This document shows, piece by piece, positions 27,966-36,503 of a DNA stretch of 49,201 bases. Under the pieces are notes generated by a model. It saw only the letters and a list, made by a program, of their open reading frames with translations, ran no database searches and was not told where the DNA came from. Origin of the DNA: Bdellovibrionales bacterium RIFOXYA1_FULL_36_14 (GTDB lineage Bacteria > Bdellovibrionota > Bacteriovoracia > Bacteriovoracales > Bacteriovoracaceae); assembly GCA_001769975.1 (NCBI GenBank), contig MEPW01000027.1:1-49201 (forward strand), in the 5' to 3' direction. The translations under genes were made by a program, and so were the position numbers. Within the stretch, counting starts at the first letter, position 1, and each line of letters begins with the position of its first letter.

Positions 27966-29230
27966 ATTCTAGTCTCCAAATATTTTTCGATTTCCGCTTT
28001 AGCAGTACGCATATTAAATAACGACGTAGCATAAGTAGTTTGAGCTTGAGAAAATGCTTTCTGAGCATCAAGAAGTTCTATGCTGGTAACCAGTGTATCA
28101 CGATAACGATTTTCAAATAAGTCCAAGCTTTTTTTAGCTTTTACAATACTGCTTTTAGCAATCGTAAATTTATTGTACGCTGATTTATATTTTAAACGCG
28201 CACTTTGTAATTCTAAATCAATCTGTCTATTTGCCAATTTTTGATAAGCCTGAAGCTCCATTCGATAGGCTCGGGCCTGACCAACTTCTGCCTTGGTTTT
28301 TCCCCAATCAAAAATATCAAATTCTAACGTAAGCCCCACTAGCCAATCCGCTTTTCGCTCATTTAGATGTGCCCACTCTTGACCATAATTCAAATGAGCA
28401 TTGATCTGCGGCCAATAAGAACTTTTCGCAATTTTAATTTTTTCATCTGCTTCTTTCAAGTCGTTTACCAATTTTATCATTCTTGGGTCTTTACTAACTT
28501 CTATGTCGATCTCCGAGTTGAAATCTACTTCAGTATTTAAGTCTTTTATATCTACAATTTCATCGTCATTCATTCCAACCGTATTACGCAGAATCGCTTT
28601 TGAAATTGCCAACTCTTCCTGCGCTGAAAAAACCTCCTGTCTAATTTCGTTCAGCTGTACTTCCAAACGCAAAAGAGTTTCCTCTCTTGGAACCTTTCTC
28701 TTTTTATGGAGTGCCGACGCAATATCAAATGACATTTGAGCATATTTTAAAAGTTCGGCTTTCCCTTTTAAAATATCCTGTGCATGAGCTACTTTATAAT
28801 AGGCAGTTTTAACGTTATATACAATTTCATTTCTGGCAACTTGATATCCTTGTTTCGTTGATTCAAGAGCATATTTGTTAGATTGATTTTCGGAGGTTAA
28901 TTTTCCACCTGTAAAAATCGGTTGTTTAAGATTTAGATCAGCTTGATAATCGTTATTTGATTGTCCCAAATACTGTTTCTTCGCTTGGGGAACCGAAGAA
29001 AGATAATCATAACCAGCAATAGCTTTCACTTGTGGCAAAAAATTTGCCTTTGAAAATTGAACCTTTTCCTCTTTTTGAAAAATCTTGTTTTGATATACGC
29101 TAATGTTAGGGTGGTGATTCAAGGCTTCATTGATGCAATCATCTAAAGAATATAATCTCTGTTTATCTTGGGCAAATATACTTATTATATAAAAACCAAA
29201 AAGAAAAATTATGTACAGGTTAGGTTTCAT
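27962..29230 (-). CDS. TolC-family outer-membrane efflux protein
   Basis: A 422-residue protein with a signal peptide (FLFGFYIISIFAQ) and two copies of the helical TolC repeat. Near the start is LDDCINEALNHHPNISVYQNK, and the second half includes LTLEFDIFDWGKTKAEVGQA and SIELLDAQKAFSQAQTTYA. It forms the outer-membrane exit duct for the adjacent RND pump. The frame opens at 29248, but the ATG at 29230 follows GGAG by seven bases and starts just before the signal helix. It overlaps the 3' end of marR and the 5' end of the pump gene, so all three are translated together. Confidence 0.9.
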   Translation of the reverse strand: MKPNLYIIFLFGFYIISIFAQDKQRLYSLDDCINEALNHHPNISVYQNKIFQKEEKVQFSKANFLPQVKAIAGYDYLSSVPQAKKQYLGQSNNDYQADLNLKQPIFTGGKLTSENQSNKYALESTKQGYQVARNEIVYNVKTAYYKVAHAQDILKGKAELLKYAQMSFDIASALHKKRKVPREETLLRLEVQLNEIRQEVFSAQEELAISKAILRNTVGMNDDEIVDIKDLNTEVDFNSEIDIEVSKDPRMIKLVNDLKEADEKIKIAKSSYWPQINAHLNYGQEWAHLNERKADWLVGLTLEFDIFDWGKTKAEVGQARAYRMELQAYQKLANRQIDLELQSARLKYKSAYNKFTIAKSSIVKAKKSLDLFENRYRDTLVTSIELLDAQKAFSQAQTTYATSLFNMRTAKAEIEKYLETRI

Positions 29231-29684
29231 CGATCTTCTCCACCTCAAAAGCGCTTAAAGCACTAATAAGAATATCCAATGCTCTTAGAACATTTACTCT
29301 CTCATCTTTTGGAATTTGTTTAAAAAGATTACTAAAACGATTTGATGAATTTTTTTGTAGAACTTTTGCCAGTCGTTTTCCCTTCAAGGTTAAGACAATT
29401 CGCTTTTGGCGCAGATCAAACTCGCAAGGAACCTGCTCCAACAAACCCTCTTTTTCCATATCGTCACAAGGTCGCTTTATATTACTTTTGTTGATTCCAA
29501 GTTTGCGAGCAAGATATACTTGAGAAATAGATTTATTAAGCACTCCTTCTTCAAGTAAAATCATCAAAATGTGTGCATGAGTTAGCCTGATTTTTTCCCC
29601 ACAGGGGGTCATGCGTGGTCCTAAAAACCCAAACTTCCGTATAAATTGATGTATTTTACTTTGTAATTCGTTGCCTTTGAACAT
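29220..29684 (-). CDS. MarR-family regulator of the efflux operon
   Basis: A 154-residue winged-helix protein. The DNA-binding part reads SQVYLARKLGINKSNIKRPCDDMEKEGL, followed by a wing with FDLRQKRIVLTLKGKRLAKV, typical of MarR. Two cysteines (RPCDD, VPCEF) are present and could sense thiol stress, though this is speculative. It is the first gene of the marR-tolC-RND unit and overlaps the TolC-like gene. A perfect palindrome 20 bp upstream of its start is the probable autoregulatory site. The start lacks a clear ribosome site. Confidence 0.85.
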   Translation of the reverse strand: MFKGNELQSKIHQFIRKFGFLGPRMTPCGEKIRLTHAHILMILLEEGVLNKSISQVYLARKLGINKSNIKRPCDDMEKEGLLEQVPCEFDLRQKRIVLTLKGKRLAKVLQKNSSNRFSNLFKQIPKDERVNVLRALDILISALSAFEVEKIDET

Positions 29685-29704
29685 GAAGCGATATTAGCCA
29701 AACA

Positions 29705-29722
29705 TAGTTGCGAACGCAACTA
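29705..29722. promoter_or_regulatory. Palindromic operator upstream of marR
   Basis: TAGTTGCG-AA-CGCAACTA has perfect eight-base arms separated by two bases and lies 20 bp before the marR start. MarR dimers typically bind 16-20 bp palindromes of this kind overlapping their own promoter. Its GC content is higher than the surrounding DNA, which argues against chance. Confidence 0.65.
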
Positions 29723-29798
29723 ATTTTTAACATTCAATTCATAGCTGATTTCAATTAATCAACGCTATGCTCTCAAGGCTGGAGTATGAATTTTATCA

Positions 29799-30776
29799 TT
29801 ACAAAAACTTGCACTTGTCGAGTTTCGCTAATAGCTTGGACTCTTTGCAAATTTTATCAATTCTATATAATTGGTTTATACCGTTATATCCTTTTGTCGG
29901 TTGAACAAGAGTATTTGTAACAACTCGTATACCTATCAATTCTCCATTATCTTTTAAAAAAATTCCGCCGCCACTGCTACCACCAGAGAAGTCAGAAGAT
30001 TGATAAATGAGAGAATTGGTATTTTGCTTATATAGTTTTGCCAAAAAAAATATTCCACCCCATTGGGGATGATTCTCAAGTTTCAGCCACTCTGATTCAA
30101 TATCAATATTAAAATCAATATCATCAGGGGCAAAGATTTCATCATAGATGTTATGCGTGCTGATTCCCCATAAAATAGATTGCTTATAAGCAAGCTCTGT
30201 TTTTAAATACCCTTTAGAAATAAATTCATTTCCATCAGGTGCAGGTCTTGGTGGTTGCCTTATAGAAGGAGTTGGATATGTTATTGACCAAATTTCAGTA
30301 CCAAGATTTTGAAAATTAGCAAAGTCTCCTAAATTGTTCATGATTTTTTCAATTTTTTGTTTGTTCGGAAAGTTTGCAGGTTTTATTGCTGATAGTTCAT
30401 GTATATTTTTCTGGGAAATTTCAAACACGGCCCAATCTGATATTTCATTAGTTTCATTCGGTGAATAATGGCCCCTTTCAGTCAATGATAAAAAATATTT
30501 TTTATTATTAAATTCAAAATAAAAATTATCAAAATGTGAGCTCCCCGCAAAACCTACTACACAGTGGGCAGCTGTTAATACATATTTTTCTGATATTCTG
30601 GTTGCGCTGCACCTGCCTTTTGAATTTTCCTCTCCTAAAATCGTAAAGTTTAACCTAAAAGTACTTTCGCTACTCTTTTCAATTGATGCTGGAATTATGA
30701 GGTTATCATGAGCAAGTACAAACGAAAGTACTAGATTAAAAAAAGTTAAAAGCAAAATAAAAAATAGTTTTTTCAT
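29799..30776 (-). CDS. Exported trypsin-like serine protease
   Basis: A 325-residue S1-family protein with a signal peptide ending near SFVLAHD. The catalytic triad is visible: His71 in YVLTAAHCVVG, Asp114 in SDWAVFEI and Ser268 in SGGSSGGGIF, where serine replaces the usual aspartate of GDSGG. A cysteine pair around the histidine (RCSAT and AAHC) is typical of chymotrypsin folds. The frame extends 19 codons upstream, but the ATG at 30776 starts the signal helix and follows GGGGAT. It stands alone, divergent from the cupredoxin gene. Bacterial homologues cut proteins outside the cell or in the periplasm; the substrate is unknown. Confidence 0.85.
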   Translation of the reverse strand: MKKLFFILLLTFFNLVLSFVLAHDNLIIPASIEKSSESTFRLNFTILGEENSKGRCSATRISEKYVLTAAHCVVGFAGSSHFDNFYFEFNNKKYFLSLTERGHYSPNETNEISDWAVFEISQKNIHELSAIKPANFPNKQKIEKIMNNLGDFANFQNLGTEIWSITYPTPSIRQPPRPAPDGNEFISKGYLKTELAYKQSILWGISTHNIYDEIFAPDDIDFNIDIESEWLKLENHPQWGGIFFLAKLYKQNTNSLIYQSSDFSGGSSGGGIFLKDNGELIGIRVVTNTLVQPTKGYNGINQLYRIDKICKESKLLAKLDKCKFL

Positions 30777-31064
30777 AATTATCCCCAGATTTCTAAAATA
30801 TTTACCATTCTTTTTGAAAATACTCAATTGCACGCGAGGTAGTTTTCTTAAATAAGTTAGATAAATTAAAACGTGATGTCTTCCAAGTTACCCAAAACCC
30901 CAATATGAGACTGCACAATATTTTGTATCCATATTCTAAATAACCAACAATGGTAGTCAAAGAAGGATATATTCTAAATAAAGATACGGGGATTTTAATA
31001 GTTTTGTTTATTATGCAGTGTTAAAATAATGATAATATTTTATGATATGTATAATTGGAGGAAT

Positions 31065-32153
31065 ATGAAATTATTTATAATTATAGCGTGCTTTCTGTTT
31101 TCTATAGTTATGTTTGCCCAAGCCCAGGATGAATCGATAATTTATCCTCAACCAAACTTAGATAGTGAAGACAAAGTATTACCCGAAAAAATTTTGACCA
31201 CGAAACAGCTTCATACCGCAGTTATTATAGAAAATCATAAATTTAATCCACATGAAATTACGGTTGCCAAGGGACAGTCGGTAATCTGGACCAACAAGGA
31301 CTCGGTTCCTCATACCGTAACGTTTACCACGGGAGACATTACATCTAAGGAACTCTCTCCTAGTGATCAATTTGAATACACTTTTGCGACTGAAGGGACC
31401 TTCCCCTATTTTTGTAAAATACATCCTCATATGCATGGAGCTGTTGTGGTAAAACCTTCAGAATCTTCCTATGAAGCGGTTAAAAATGAAGACAAAGATA
31501 CTTACTACCCAACATCAAATTATAATGGCCAATATACGAACAGACTGAACATAAGCGGTGGACACTCCAAAGCGAATATACAGTTAGATAACGGAAAACA
31601 ATCTCTTAAAAATGTGGGGATGTGGCGGCTTGATGGCACTCATTTTATTTCTACAAATGAATCTTTGGAATTTGCCACTTTCACTTTTGGTGGCAAGCGC
31701 ATTAACGGAGCTCTTTTAGATCCCTTCTATATAGAACTTAACTATAGTGCCTACCACCAAACAGCATACGTCCAGTATGATGCCAGTCTAGGAATTAATT
31801 ATTTTGAAAATGGGGTTCAGAAGGATCTTCACCTCGGGGTCACAAGAAATATAATCGGACTTTTTACCACAATAGGTGGAAGATCAAATACAAGTAAATA
31901 CTGGGACTACGGTATGCACTTTAGTTTTTCCCCCTGGCTAACAAGAACAAAACAAAGTCCAAATAATAAAGATAAGGCCAATACTTTCTTTATGAAAGCC
32001 AGTGCTGATTTGGGTTTTTATGTCTGTAAGAACATGAAGCTCACCATAAAATATGATTATCTATCATACAAATATAGATATTCTACCCAGGACAAAAAAA
32101 GCAATATGGATGACCTTATGTTCCTAGGCCTTGGGATCGAAAAGCAGTTTTAG
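31065..32153 (+). CDS. Cupredoxin domain apparently fused to an outer-membrane beta-barrel
   Basis: A 362-residue protein with a signal peptide (residues 1-20). Residues about 50-131 form a plastocyanin-like cupredoxin with type 1 copper ligands His83 (DSVPHTVTF), Cys117, His120 and Met123 (FCKIHPHMHG). The rest, about residues 150-362, alternates polar and aromatic residues, has many short strands and ends in phenylalanine (GLGIEKQF), as outer-membrane barrels do. The frame opens earlier, but GGAGG is placed exactly for the ATG at 31065. The barrel family is not recognised. A copper-binding domain on a barrel could act in electron transfer or copper handling at the cell surface; this is inference. 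Confidence 0.72.
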   Translation: MKLFIIIACFLFSIVMFAQAQDESIIYPQPNLDSEDKVLPEKILTTKQLHTAVIIENHKFNPHEITVAKGQSVIWTNKDSVPHTVTFTTGDITSKELSPSDQFEYTFATEGTFPYFCKIHPHMHGAVVVKPSESSYEAVKNEDKDTYYPTSNYNGQYTNRLNISGGHSKANIQLDNGKQSLKNVGMWRLDGTHFISTNESLEFATFTFGGKRINGALLDPFYIELNYSAYHQTAYVQYDASLGINYFENGVQKDLHLGVTRNIIGLFTTIGGRSNTSKYWDYGMHFSFSPWLTRTKQSPNNKDKANTFFMKASADLGFYVCKNMKLTIKYDYLSYKYRYSTQDKKSNMDDLMFLGLGIEKQF

Positions 32154-32393
32154 AGGAAAGTATCACCGTTAGGAAGATTTTATGGAAAAAATGTTTTTGT
32201 CGATATTGTTGTATTTCATTACAACACGCTGGAGGTTCAGTCAGTTTAGTAAGTCTGCGTGTAACTAGAATACATTTATCTTTCAACTTAACTTACTGAC
32301 AAAATTTGAGATGAATTATTTTAATTTGCAAAAATTGATATATGACTTACGATTTTATTTTTCTACTTCGAACCCAATCTAATGGGGCATTTA

Positions 32394-33578
32394 CTAATAT
32401 TGTCCAGAACTAAAAAGTTGAAAAATTAAATTGGTATTTATAACTTGATTTGTGTTTTTTATTGTGGAAGAAAACTGACGAGATTGATGATCAAGGTCAT
32501 TCCAAGTTTGCAGATTTATCGGTGTGATATTTTTGCATTCATTTCCAAGATAAACCATAACTGGGAGGGCAAGAACTTGATGATCAGATGTGTATAAGAC
32601 GGGATTGTAATTTTGTTTTAAGTTAAGTTTCTGAGGAGGGGGTAATTGATAAGCATTGCTTAAATTGATAGTCCATTCATAAAGATTTAAAACAAGATCC
32701 TTGGATGTACTAGCATTGTTTGGATCAAGGCCATCATATCGACATCCTTCCTCCGGAAGTAATCTTTTTTTCAATTCTAAATTAAGATGACTACCTTTGG
32801 GAACAATCTTGGGTGGATTTAAATAATCATACGAACTATGAGGGTTGTACTCTATGGCGTAGCCGTCAGCTTTAGCACCATAAATGAGCATTTTAAGTGG
32901 AGATCCCATCCATTGATCATAAATTCCTGAATGGCATGAATCATTTAAAAAAATTACTTTTTTATTTTGTAAGGTTTTAACAAGTTCACTTGGAGATAAA
33001 ACATAGTTACTACAGTTCATCCCCCAAAAATCAGAAATATTAGTTCGAAGTGGAGGTTGTAAAAATATCCCTTTGGTGACATTGGTATAATCTTTTCCAG
33101 CAATATTAGTATGAAAATAATTTTTACATTGCTTAGTATAGGATCCAAGAAAAATTTCACCTTGACTACCACCATGACCGGAATACATAAGTATAACAAC
33201 TTGTTTGTTAGGATTACTGATTTTTTTGGATATTTGATTTAGAAGATCTGTCTTATTCATTTCACTATCATCAGTGATGACAAAAGTATCTTCAACGTAG
33301 GGGAAAAGGTTTTGATAAAATTTTAGATCAGGTGCTACTCCCGGTAAAGGAGGAAGATTGTTAAGTTTATTAATTCCATGTGTATAGGTAAAAGCAATTA
33401 TTATTTTTATAATACTTTCTGGCTTAATATTTCGAAGAGCTTTTTCTAAGCGTATGTAGCGCTCATTATTATCTTTCCCGAATTGCTTTAGAACGGAAAA
33501 CGAGGAATTATCTTCAAGGGCACAGACGTTGCCAATAAATAGAAAAATGATGAAAAAAATAAAATATTTGTTGCTCAT
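32394..33578 (-). CDS. Exported caspase-like (clan CD, C13/C14) protein
   Basis: A 394-residue protein with a signal peptide ending near GNVCALED. The caspase-fold p20 region is recognisable: IIIAFTYTHGIN starts strand 1, the catalytic His135 is in VVILMYSGHGGSQG and the catalytic Cys215 is in VIFLNDSCHSGIYDQW. Both dyad residues are present, so the protein may be an active cysteine peptidase. The C-terminal 150 residues are not recognised. AGGTAA precedes the start. Most bacterial caspase-like proteins are cytoplasmic; an exported stand-alone one close to a trypsin-like protease is less common. Legumain-like C13 peptidase is the main alternative. Confidence 0.75.
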   Translation of the reverse strand: MSNKYFIFFIIFLFIGNVCALEDNSSFSVLKQFGKDNNERYIRLEKALRNIKPESIIKIIIAFTYTHGINKLNNLPPLPGVAPDLKFYQNLFPYVEDTFVITDDSEMNKTDLLNQISKKISNPNKQVVILMYSGHGGSQGEIFLGSYTKQCKNYFHTNIAGKDYTNVTKGIFLQPPLRTNISDFWGMNCSNYVLSPSELVKTLQNKKVIFLNDSCHSGIYDQWMGSPLKMLIYGAKADGYAIEYNPHSSYDYLNPPKIVPKGSHLNLELKKRLLPEEGCRYDGLDPNNASTSKDLVLNLYEWTINLSNAYQLPPPQKLNLKQNYNPVLYTSDHQVLALPVMVYLGNECKNITPINLQTWNDLDHQSRQFSSTIKNTNQVINTNLIFQLFSSGQY

Positions 33579-33657
33579 TGTTACCTGAAGATTATTATAC
33601 CTAACGCCGACATTTTGAGTAAATTTTTAAATAATACTAAAACTATCAAGTATGCGA

Positions 33658-33823
33658 TCTAGAAGTTCACTTGGTGGTAAAAAAGGAAATTTATATCTAA
33701 AGCAGAGATGATATCTACTTGAATTTGGTAAAAATTATTGAAGAGTTTTAAAAATTTATTCAATACGGTTGAATAATGCTATGAAAAAATACGGATCGAA
33801 AAAAATAGAGCGAGTACCAACTC
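33658..33823 (+). repeat. Dispersed repeat, copy A (166 bp)
   Basis: It aligns without gaps to 48909-49074, with about 87% identity counted by eye. The shared part runs from TCTAGAAGTTC to ACCAACTC and includes a conserved AAAAAATACGGATCG block. The copies diverge sharply afterwards. Upstream DNA and the first codons of a small ORF are shared, so the repeat looks like the 5' flank of a multicopy element. Confidence 0.8.
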
Positions 33824-33897
33824 GTGGACGACAAGCCACAGGGTTAACAGAACAAGGGATTTTAAACGTATCACGCCTGTGTACCTACATTCTGTAG
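33781..33897 (+). pseudogene. Truncated ORF starting within the repeat
   Basis: The reading frame starts at ATG (MKKYGSKKIERVPTRGRQAT...) and runs 38 codons to a TAG that lies inside the structured-RNA-like segment. The basic, soluble peptide is not recognised. The corresponding position in repeat copy B has AAG instead of ATG and an early TAA. The likeliest reading is the 5' end of a gene of the repeat element that was interrupted by the following intron-like sequence. Confidence 0.35.
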
Positions 33898-34190
33898 GCA
33901 AAGGTCAGACTGAAAGCTAAAGCTTTCGAACCGAAAGGTCTATTGAAGGACGAACGCGATAAGAATTGGAACCTGTCCCCATAGTAATTCACGTGATACT
34001 TGATAAGTCCTAAAGCTGTACGAATAGGGATCTGACACCGAAGCTGATGATTTGAGGCTTAGGCAAAAAGTAGAATTACGTTTTTTTTATTTAAAGAGAG
34101 TGCTTAAATTACCACAAAGGAGACTTCCAGTAGACCAAAAAATGAACAATGTGATACCACTTTATAGTTACAAAGGATCTTGCCATTCAA
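33879..34190 (+). ncRNA. Possible group II intron 5' fragment (structured RNA)
   Basis: It begins GTGTACC, close to the GUGYG start of group II introns. Perfect short hairpins follow: CCTACA-TTC-TGTAGG (33884-33898), GAAAGC-TAAA-GCTTTC (33912-33927) and ACC-GAAA-GGT with a GNRA loop (33930-33939). GGAC at 33948 can pair with GTCC at 33975. This density of GNRA-type stems in an AT-rich non-coding region is typical of domain I of bacterial group II introns. No reverse transcriptase ORF and no domain V were seen, so it would be a remnant. The right boundary is a guess. Confidence 0.4.
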
Positions 34191-34293
34191 AAGGGGACAG
34201 TGTTCTTAATATTCAGATCAATTTTAACTCCACAAACCACTCACTCACCGGTTTGAATTGTTACGAACGAATCATAAAGGGTAGGAAGAAAAT

Positions 34294-34920
34294 TCACGCT
34301 CCTTTTAATTTATTCGTATGTCTGATGTCTTTGCTCGATTCAAGAAAAATAACATCCTCAGCAATATTCGTGGCATGATCACCAAGTCGTTCTAAATTCT
34401 TAGCAATCTCAATAATACGTAAGGCATCTTTCACTCGAATTTTACCTGAGTTCGCTATTTCGATATATCCTTTTATTATTCTCACTTCCAAAGTATTAAT
34501 TTCTTCATCATGGCGAATGACTTCTTCCGCTAAATTGACATCTCCTTGATCAAAAGCACTAAAAGCATTATTAACCATCTGATGAACTTCTCCACACATA
34601 TGATCAATTTCCATAGGAATTTGTTTTAATTTTTGATGTGCCCGTTTAATAGAGATCGCAATATCTCCCAAACGTTCTATATCACAATTCATTTTGAGTA
34701 CCGTGATCGCAATTCTTAAATCCTTGGCATGAGGAGCAGCAAGGGCCAGATATTTATAGCACTCATCATCAATATCTTTATGCATTTTATTAATCTGGTT
34801 TTCGACATCAGTCATAACTTGCAACGAAATCTGAGCATCAAAGCATTGACGCAAATTTTGCTCAACCAGTGCCGCCATTTTTAAAATACTTTCTTTAATT
34901 GTTTTTGGCGTTATATCCAT
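34294..34920 (-). CDS. phoU: PhoU phosphate-signalling protein
   Basis: A 208-residue all-helical protein with the two three-helix PhoU repeats. Metal-binding motifs are visible as MNCDIERLGDIAISIKR in the first and AKNLERLGDHATNIAED in the second repeat. PhoU links the Pst transporter to the PhoR kinase and keeps the regulon off when phosphate is plentiful. It is the last gene of the pst unit, 12 bp after pstB, with AGGGG before the ATG. The length and motifs are standard. Confidence 0.95.
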   Translation of the reverse strand: MDITPKTIKESILKMAALVEQNLRQCFDAQISLQVMTDVENQINKMHKDIDDECYKYLALAAPHAKDLRIAITVLKMNCDIERLGDIAISIKRAHQKLKQIPMEIDHMCGEVHQMVNNAFSAFDQGDVNLAEEVIRHDEEINTLEVRIIKGYIEIANSGKIRVKDALRIIEIAKNLERLGDHATNIAEDVIFLESSKDIRHTNKLKGA

Positions 34921-34932
34921 TTTATTCCCCTT

Positions 34933-35682
34933 TTAACCAAATTTACCCATAATATAGTCTTCGGTTTTTTTATTTTTTGGATTGGTAAATATTTCAGTAC
35001 TTGGCCCATGTTCAATCAGATCGCCTAGAACAAAAAAACTTGTAAAATCTGCTATACGAGCAGCCTGCTGCATATTATGGGTTACTATTATTACAGTGAA
35101 TTCCTTCTTTAGATTATCCATGAGTTCTTCAATCTTGGCAGTAGCAATTGGATCAAGTGCCGAAGTTGGTTCATCCATAAGAAGTATAGGTGGATTTAGT
35201 GCCAAGGACCTTGCTATACATAATCGTTGTTGTTGGCCACCAGAAAGAGAAGTTCCGGGTTTATTTAACTTATCCTTTACCTCATCCCATAGAGCTGCTT
35301 TTTGTAGACAGTTTTCAGCAATGTCCATTAGCCTTGCTTTTTTTAATTTTTCTTGAAGACGAACCCCGATAAGTACATTATCCAAAATACTCATGGCAGG
35401 AAAAGGTGTAGGTTTTTGAAAAACCATACCAATATTTTTTCGAATACTCACAACATCAGCATCGTAAATATTTTTCCCTTGCATAATAACTTCTCCAGTT
35501 GCTTTTGCAGAAGGAACTTCTTCGTGAATACGATTCAAACAGCGAATAAATGTAGACTTCCCACATCCAGATGGCCCAATGATTGCAGAAATAGTGTTTG
35601 TCATATAATCTAAAGAAATATTTTTAATCACATGGTGGTCACCAAACCAAGCATTGAGATTTTTAACTTGAAGTATATTCAT
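34933..35682 (-). CDS. pstB: Phosphate ABC transporter ATP-binding protein
   Basis: A 249-residue ATPase of the high-affinity phosphate importer. Walker A is GPSGCGKST, the signature is LSGGQQQRLCIARSLA, Walker B is ILLMDEPTSALDP and the switch histidine is in IIVTHNMQQAARIAD. MVFQKPTPFPAMSI is the PstB-type Q-loop region. The ATG overlaps the pstA stop (ATGA). All motifs are intact. Confidence 0.96.
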   Translation of the reverse strand: MNILQVKNLNAWFGDHHVIKNISLDYMTNTISAIIGPSGCGKSTFIRCLNRIHEEVPSAKATGEVIMQGKNIYDADVVSIRKNIGMVFQKPTPFPAMSILDNVLIGVRLQEKLKKARLMDIAENCLQKAALWDEVKDKLNKPGTSLSGGQQQRLCIARSLALNPPILLMDEPTSALDPIATAKIEELMDNLKKEFTVIIVTHNMQQAARIADFTSFFVLGDLIEHGPSTEIFTNPKNKKTEDYIMGKFG

Positions 35683-36503
35683 GATTTTTGCCTCATAAAA
35701 AAGCGTGTAGATAGATTAAGTCCTAACACAAGAAGAATTAGCACAAAGCTACCGGCCCATGCTTGGCGCTGCCATTCCTCAAATGGAGAGGTAGCATAGG
35801 TGTAAATTTGTGCCGGCAAGGATGCCATCGGTTGCATAAGTCCATATGAAAAATAACTATTTCCAAAGGCGGTAAAAAGTAGAGGTGCCGTTTCGCCGGC
35901 TGCACGAGAAATGGCCAAAACAACTCCTGTAAATATTCCAGCACGATTGCCCTTGATTAATATATGCCAAATAACTTGTGTACGATTAAGGCCTAAAGCC
36001 AGTCCTGCTTCCCGTGTTGTATTGGAAACAAGTTTTAAAATTTCTTCAGTAGTTCGTGTAACGACAGGAAGAATAATAATCCCCAAGGCTACTCCACCAC
36101 TTAATGCTGAAAATTGTTTAAGGGGAACAACCACTAAAACATAAGCAAATATTCCTATAACGATAGAAGGGATACCTGTAAAAAGATCGATTGCATGACG
36201 TAAAAATGTCGCCATCCATCCTTTACCTAGTTCTGAAAGATATGTTCCAAGCACAACTCCAAGCGGAATGGCCATAAATCCGCCAAGACTTACTAAATAC
36301 AAGGTGCCCAAAATTGCATGAAACATTCCTCCGCCACTTTCACCTACAGGCTTTGGTAAATGTGTGAGAAATTGCCAATTTAACGAACTAGCACCCATTT
36401 TAATAACATAAGTAATAATCAAAATAAGAGGAATAAGTACAGCTACTCCAGAAAGAGTCATCAAACATAAAAATAAATAGTTTTTAAGTTTTCTTAAAAT
36501 CAT
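35679..36503 (-). CDS. pstA: Phosphate ABC transporter permease PstA
   Basis: A 274-residue inner-membrane permease with six helices and the EAA-like loop GLALGLNRTQVIWHILIKG. It forms the channel together with PstC. The frame opens 21 bases earlier, but the ATG at 36503 overlaps the pstC stop as ATGA. The same coupling is used at the pstA-pstB junction, so it is preferred, although neither start has a strong ribosome site. Confidence 0.93.
   Translation of the reverse strand: MILRKLKNYLFLCLMTLSGVAVLIPLILIITYVIKMGASSLNWQFLTHLPKPVGESGGGMFHAILGTLYLVSLGGFMAIPLGVVLGTYLSELGKGWMATFLRHAIDLFTGIPSIVIGIFAYVLVVVPLKQFSALSGGVALGIIILPVVTRTTEEILKLVSNTTREAGLALGLNRTQVIWHILIKGNRAGIFTGVVLAISRAAGETAPLLFTAFGNSYFSYGLMQPMASLPAQIYTYATSPFEEWQRQAWAGSFVLILLVLGLNLSTRFFMRQKS

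Larger units (their letters stand above)
33579..34293. other. 715-bp region without an intact gene
   Basis: It contains the first copy of a 166-bp dispersed repeat, a short truncated ORF beginning in that repeat and a sequence rich in short hairpins resembling a group II intron 5' part. The last 100 bases before phoU show nothing recognisable. A plus-strand frame that runs across into phoU looks like chance. Confidence 0.6.

Noticed and set aside
32182..32268. A 28-codon plus-strand ORF with AGGAAG in front
   Set aside because: It is short, has no recognised similarity and lies in an otherwise non-coding gap; chance is likely.
34052..34378. A 108-residue plus-strand frame running into phoU
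   Set aside because: It overlaps phoU antisense and the intron-like sequence; composition and lack of motif suggest it is not coding.
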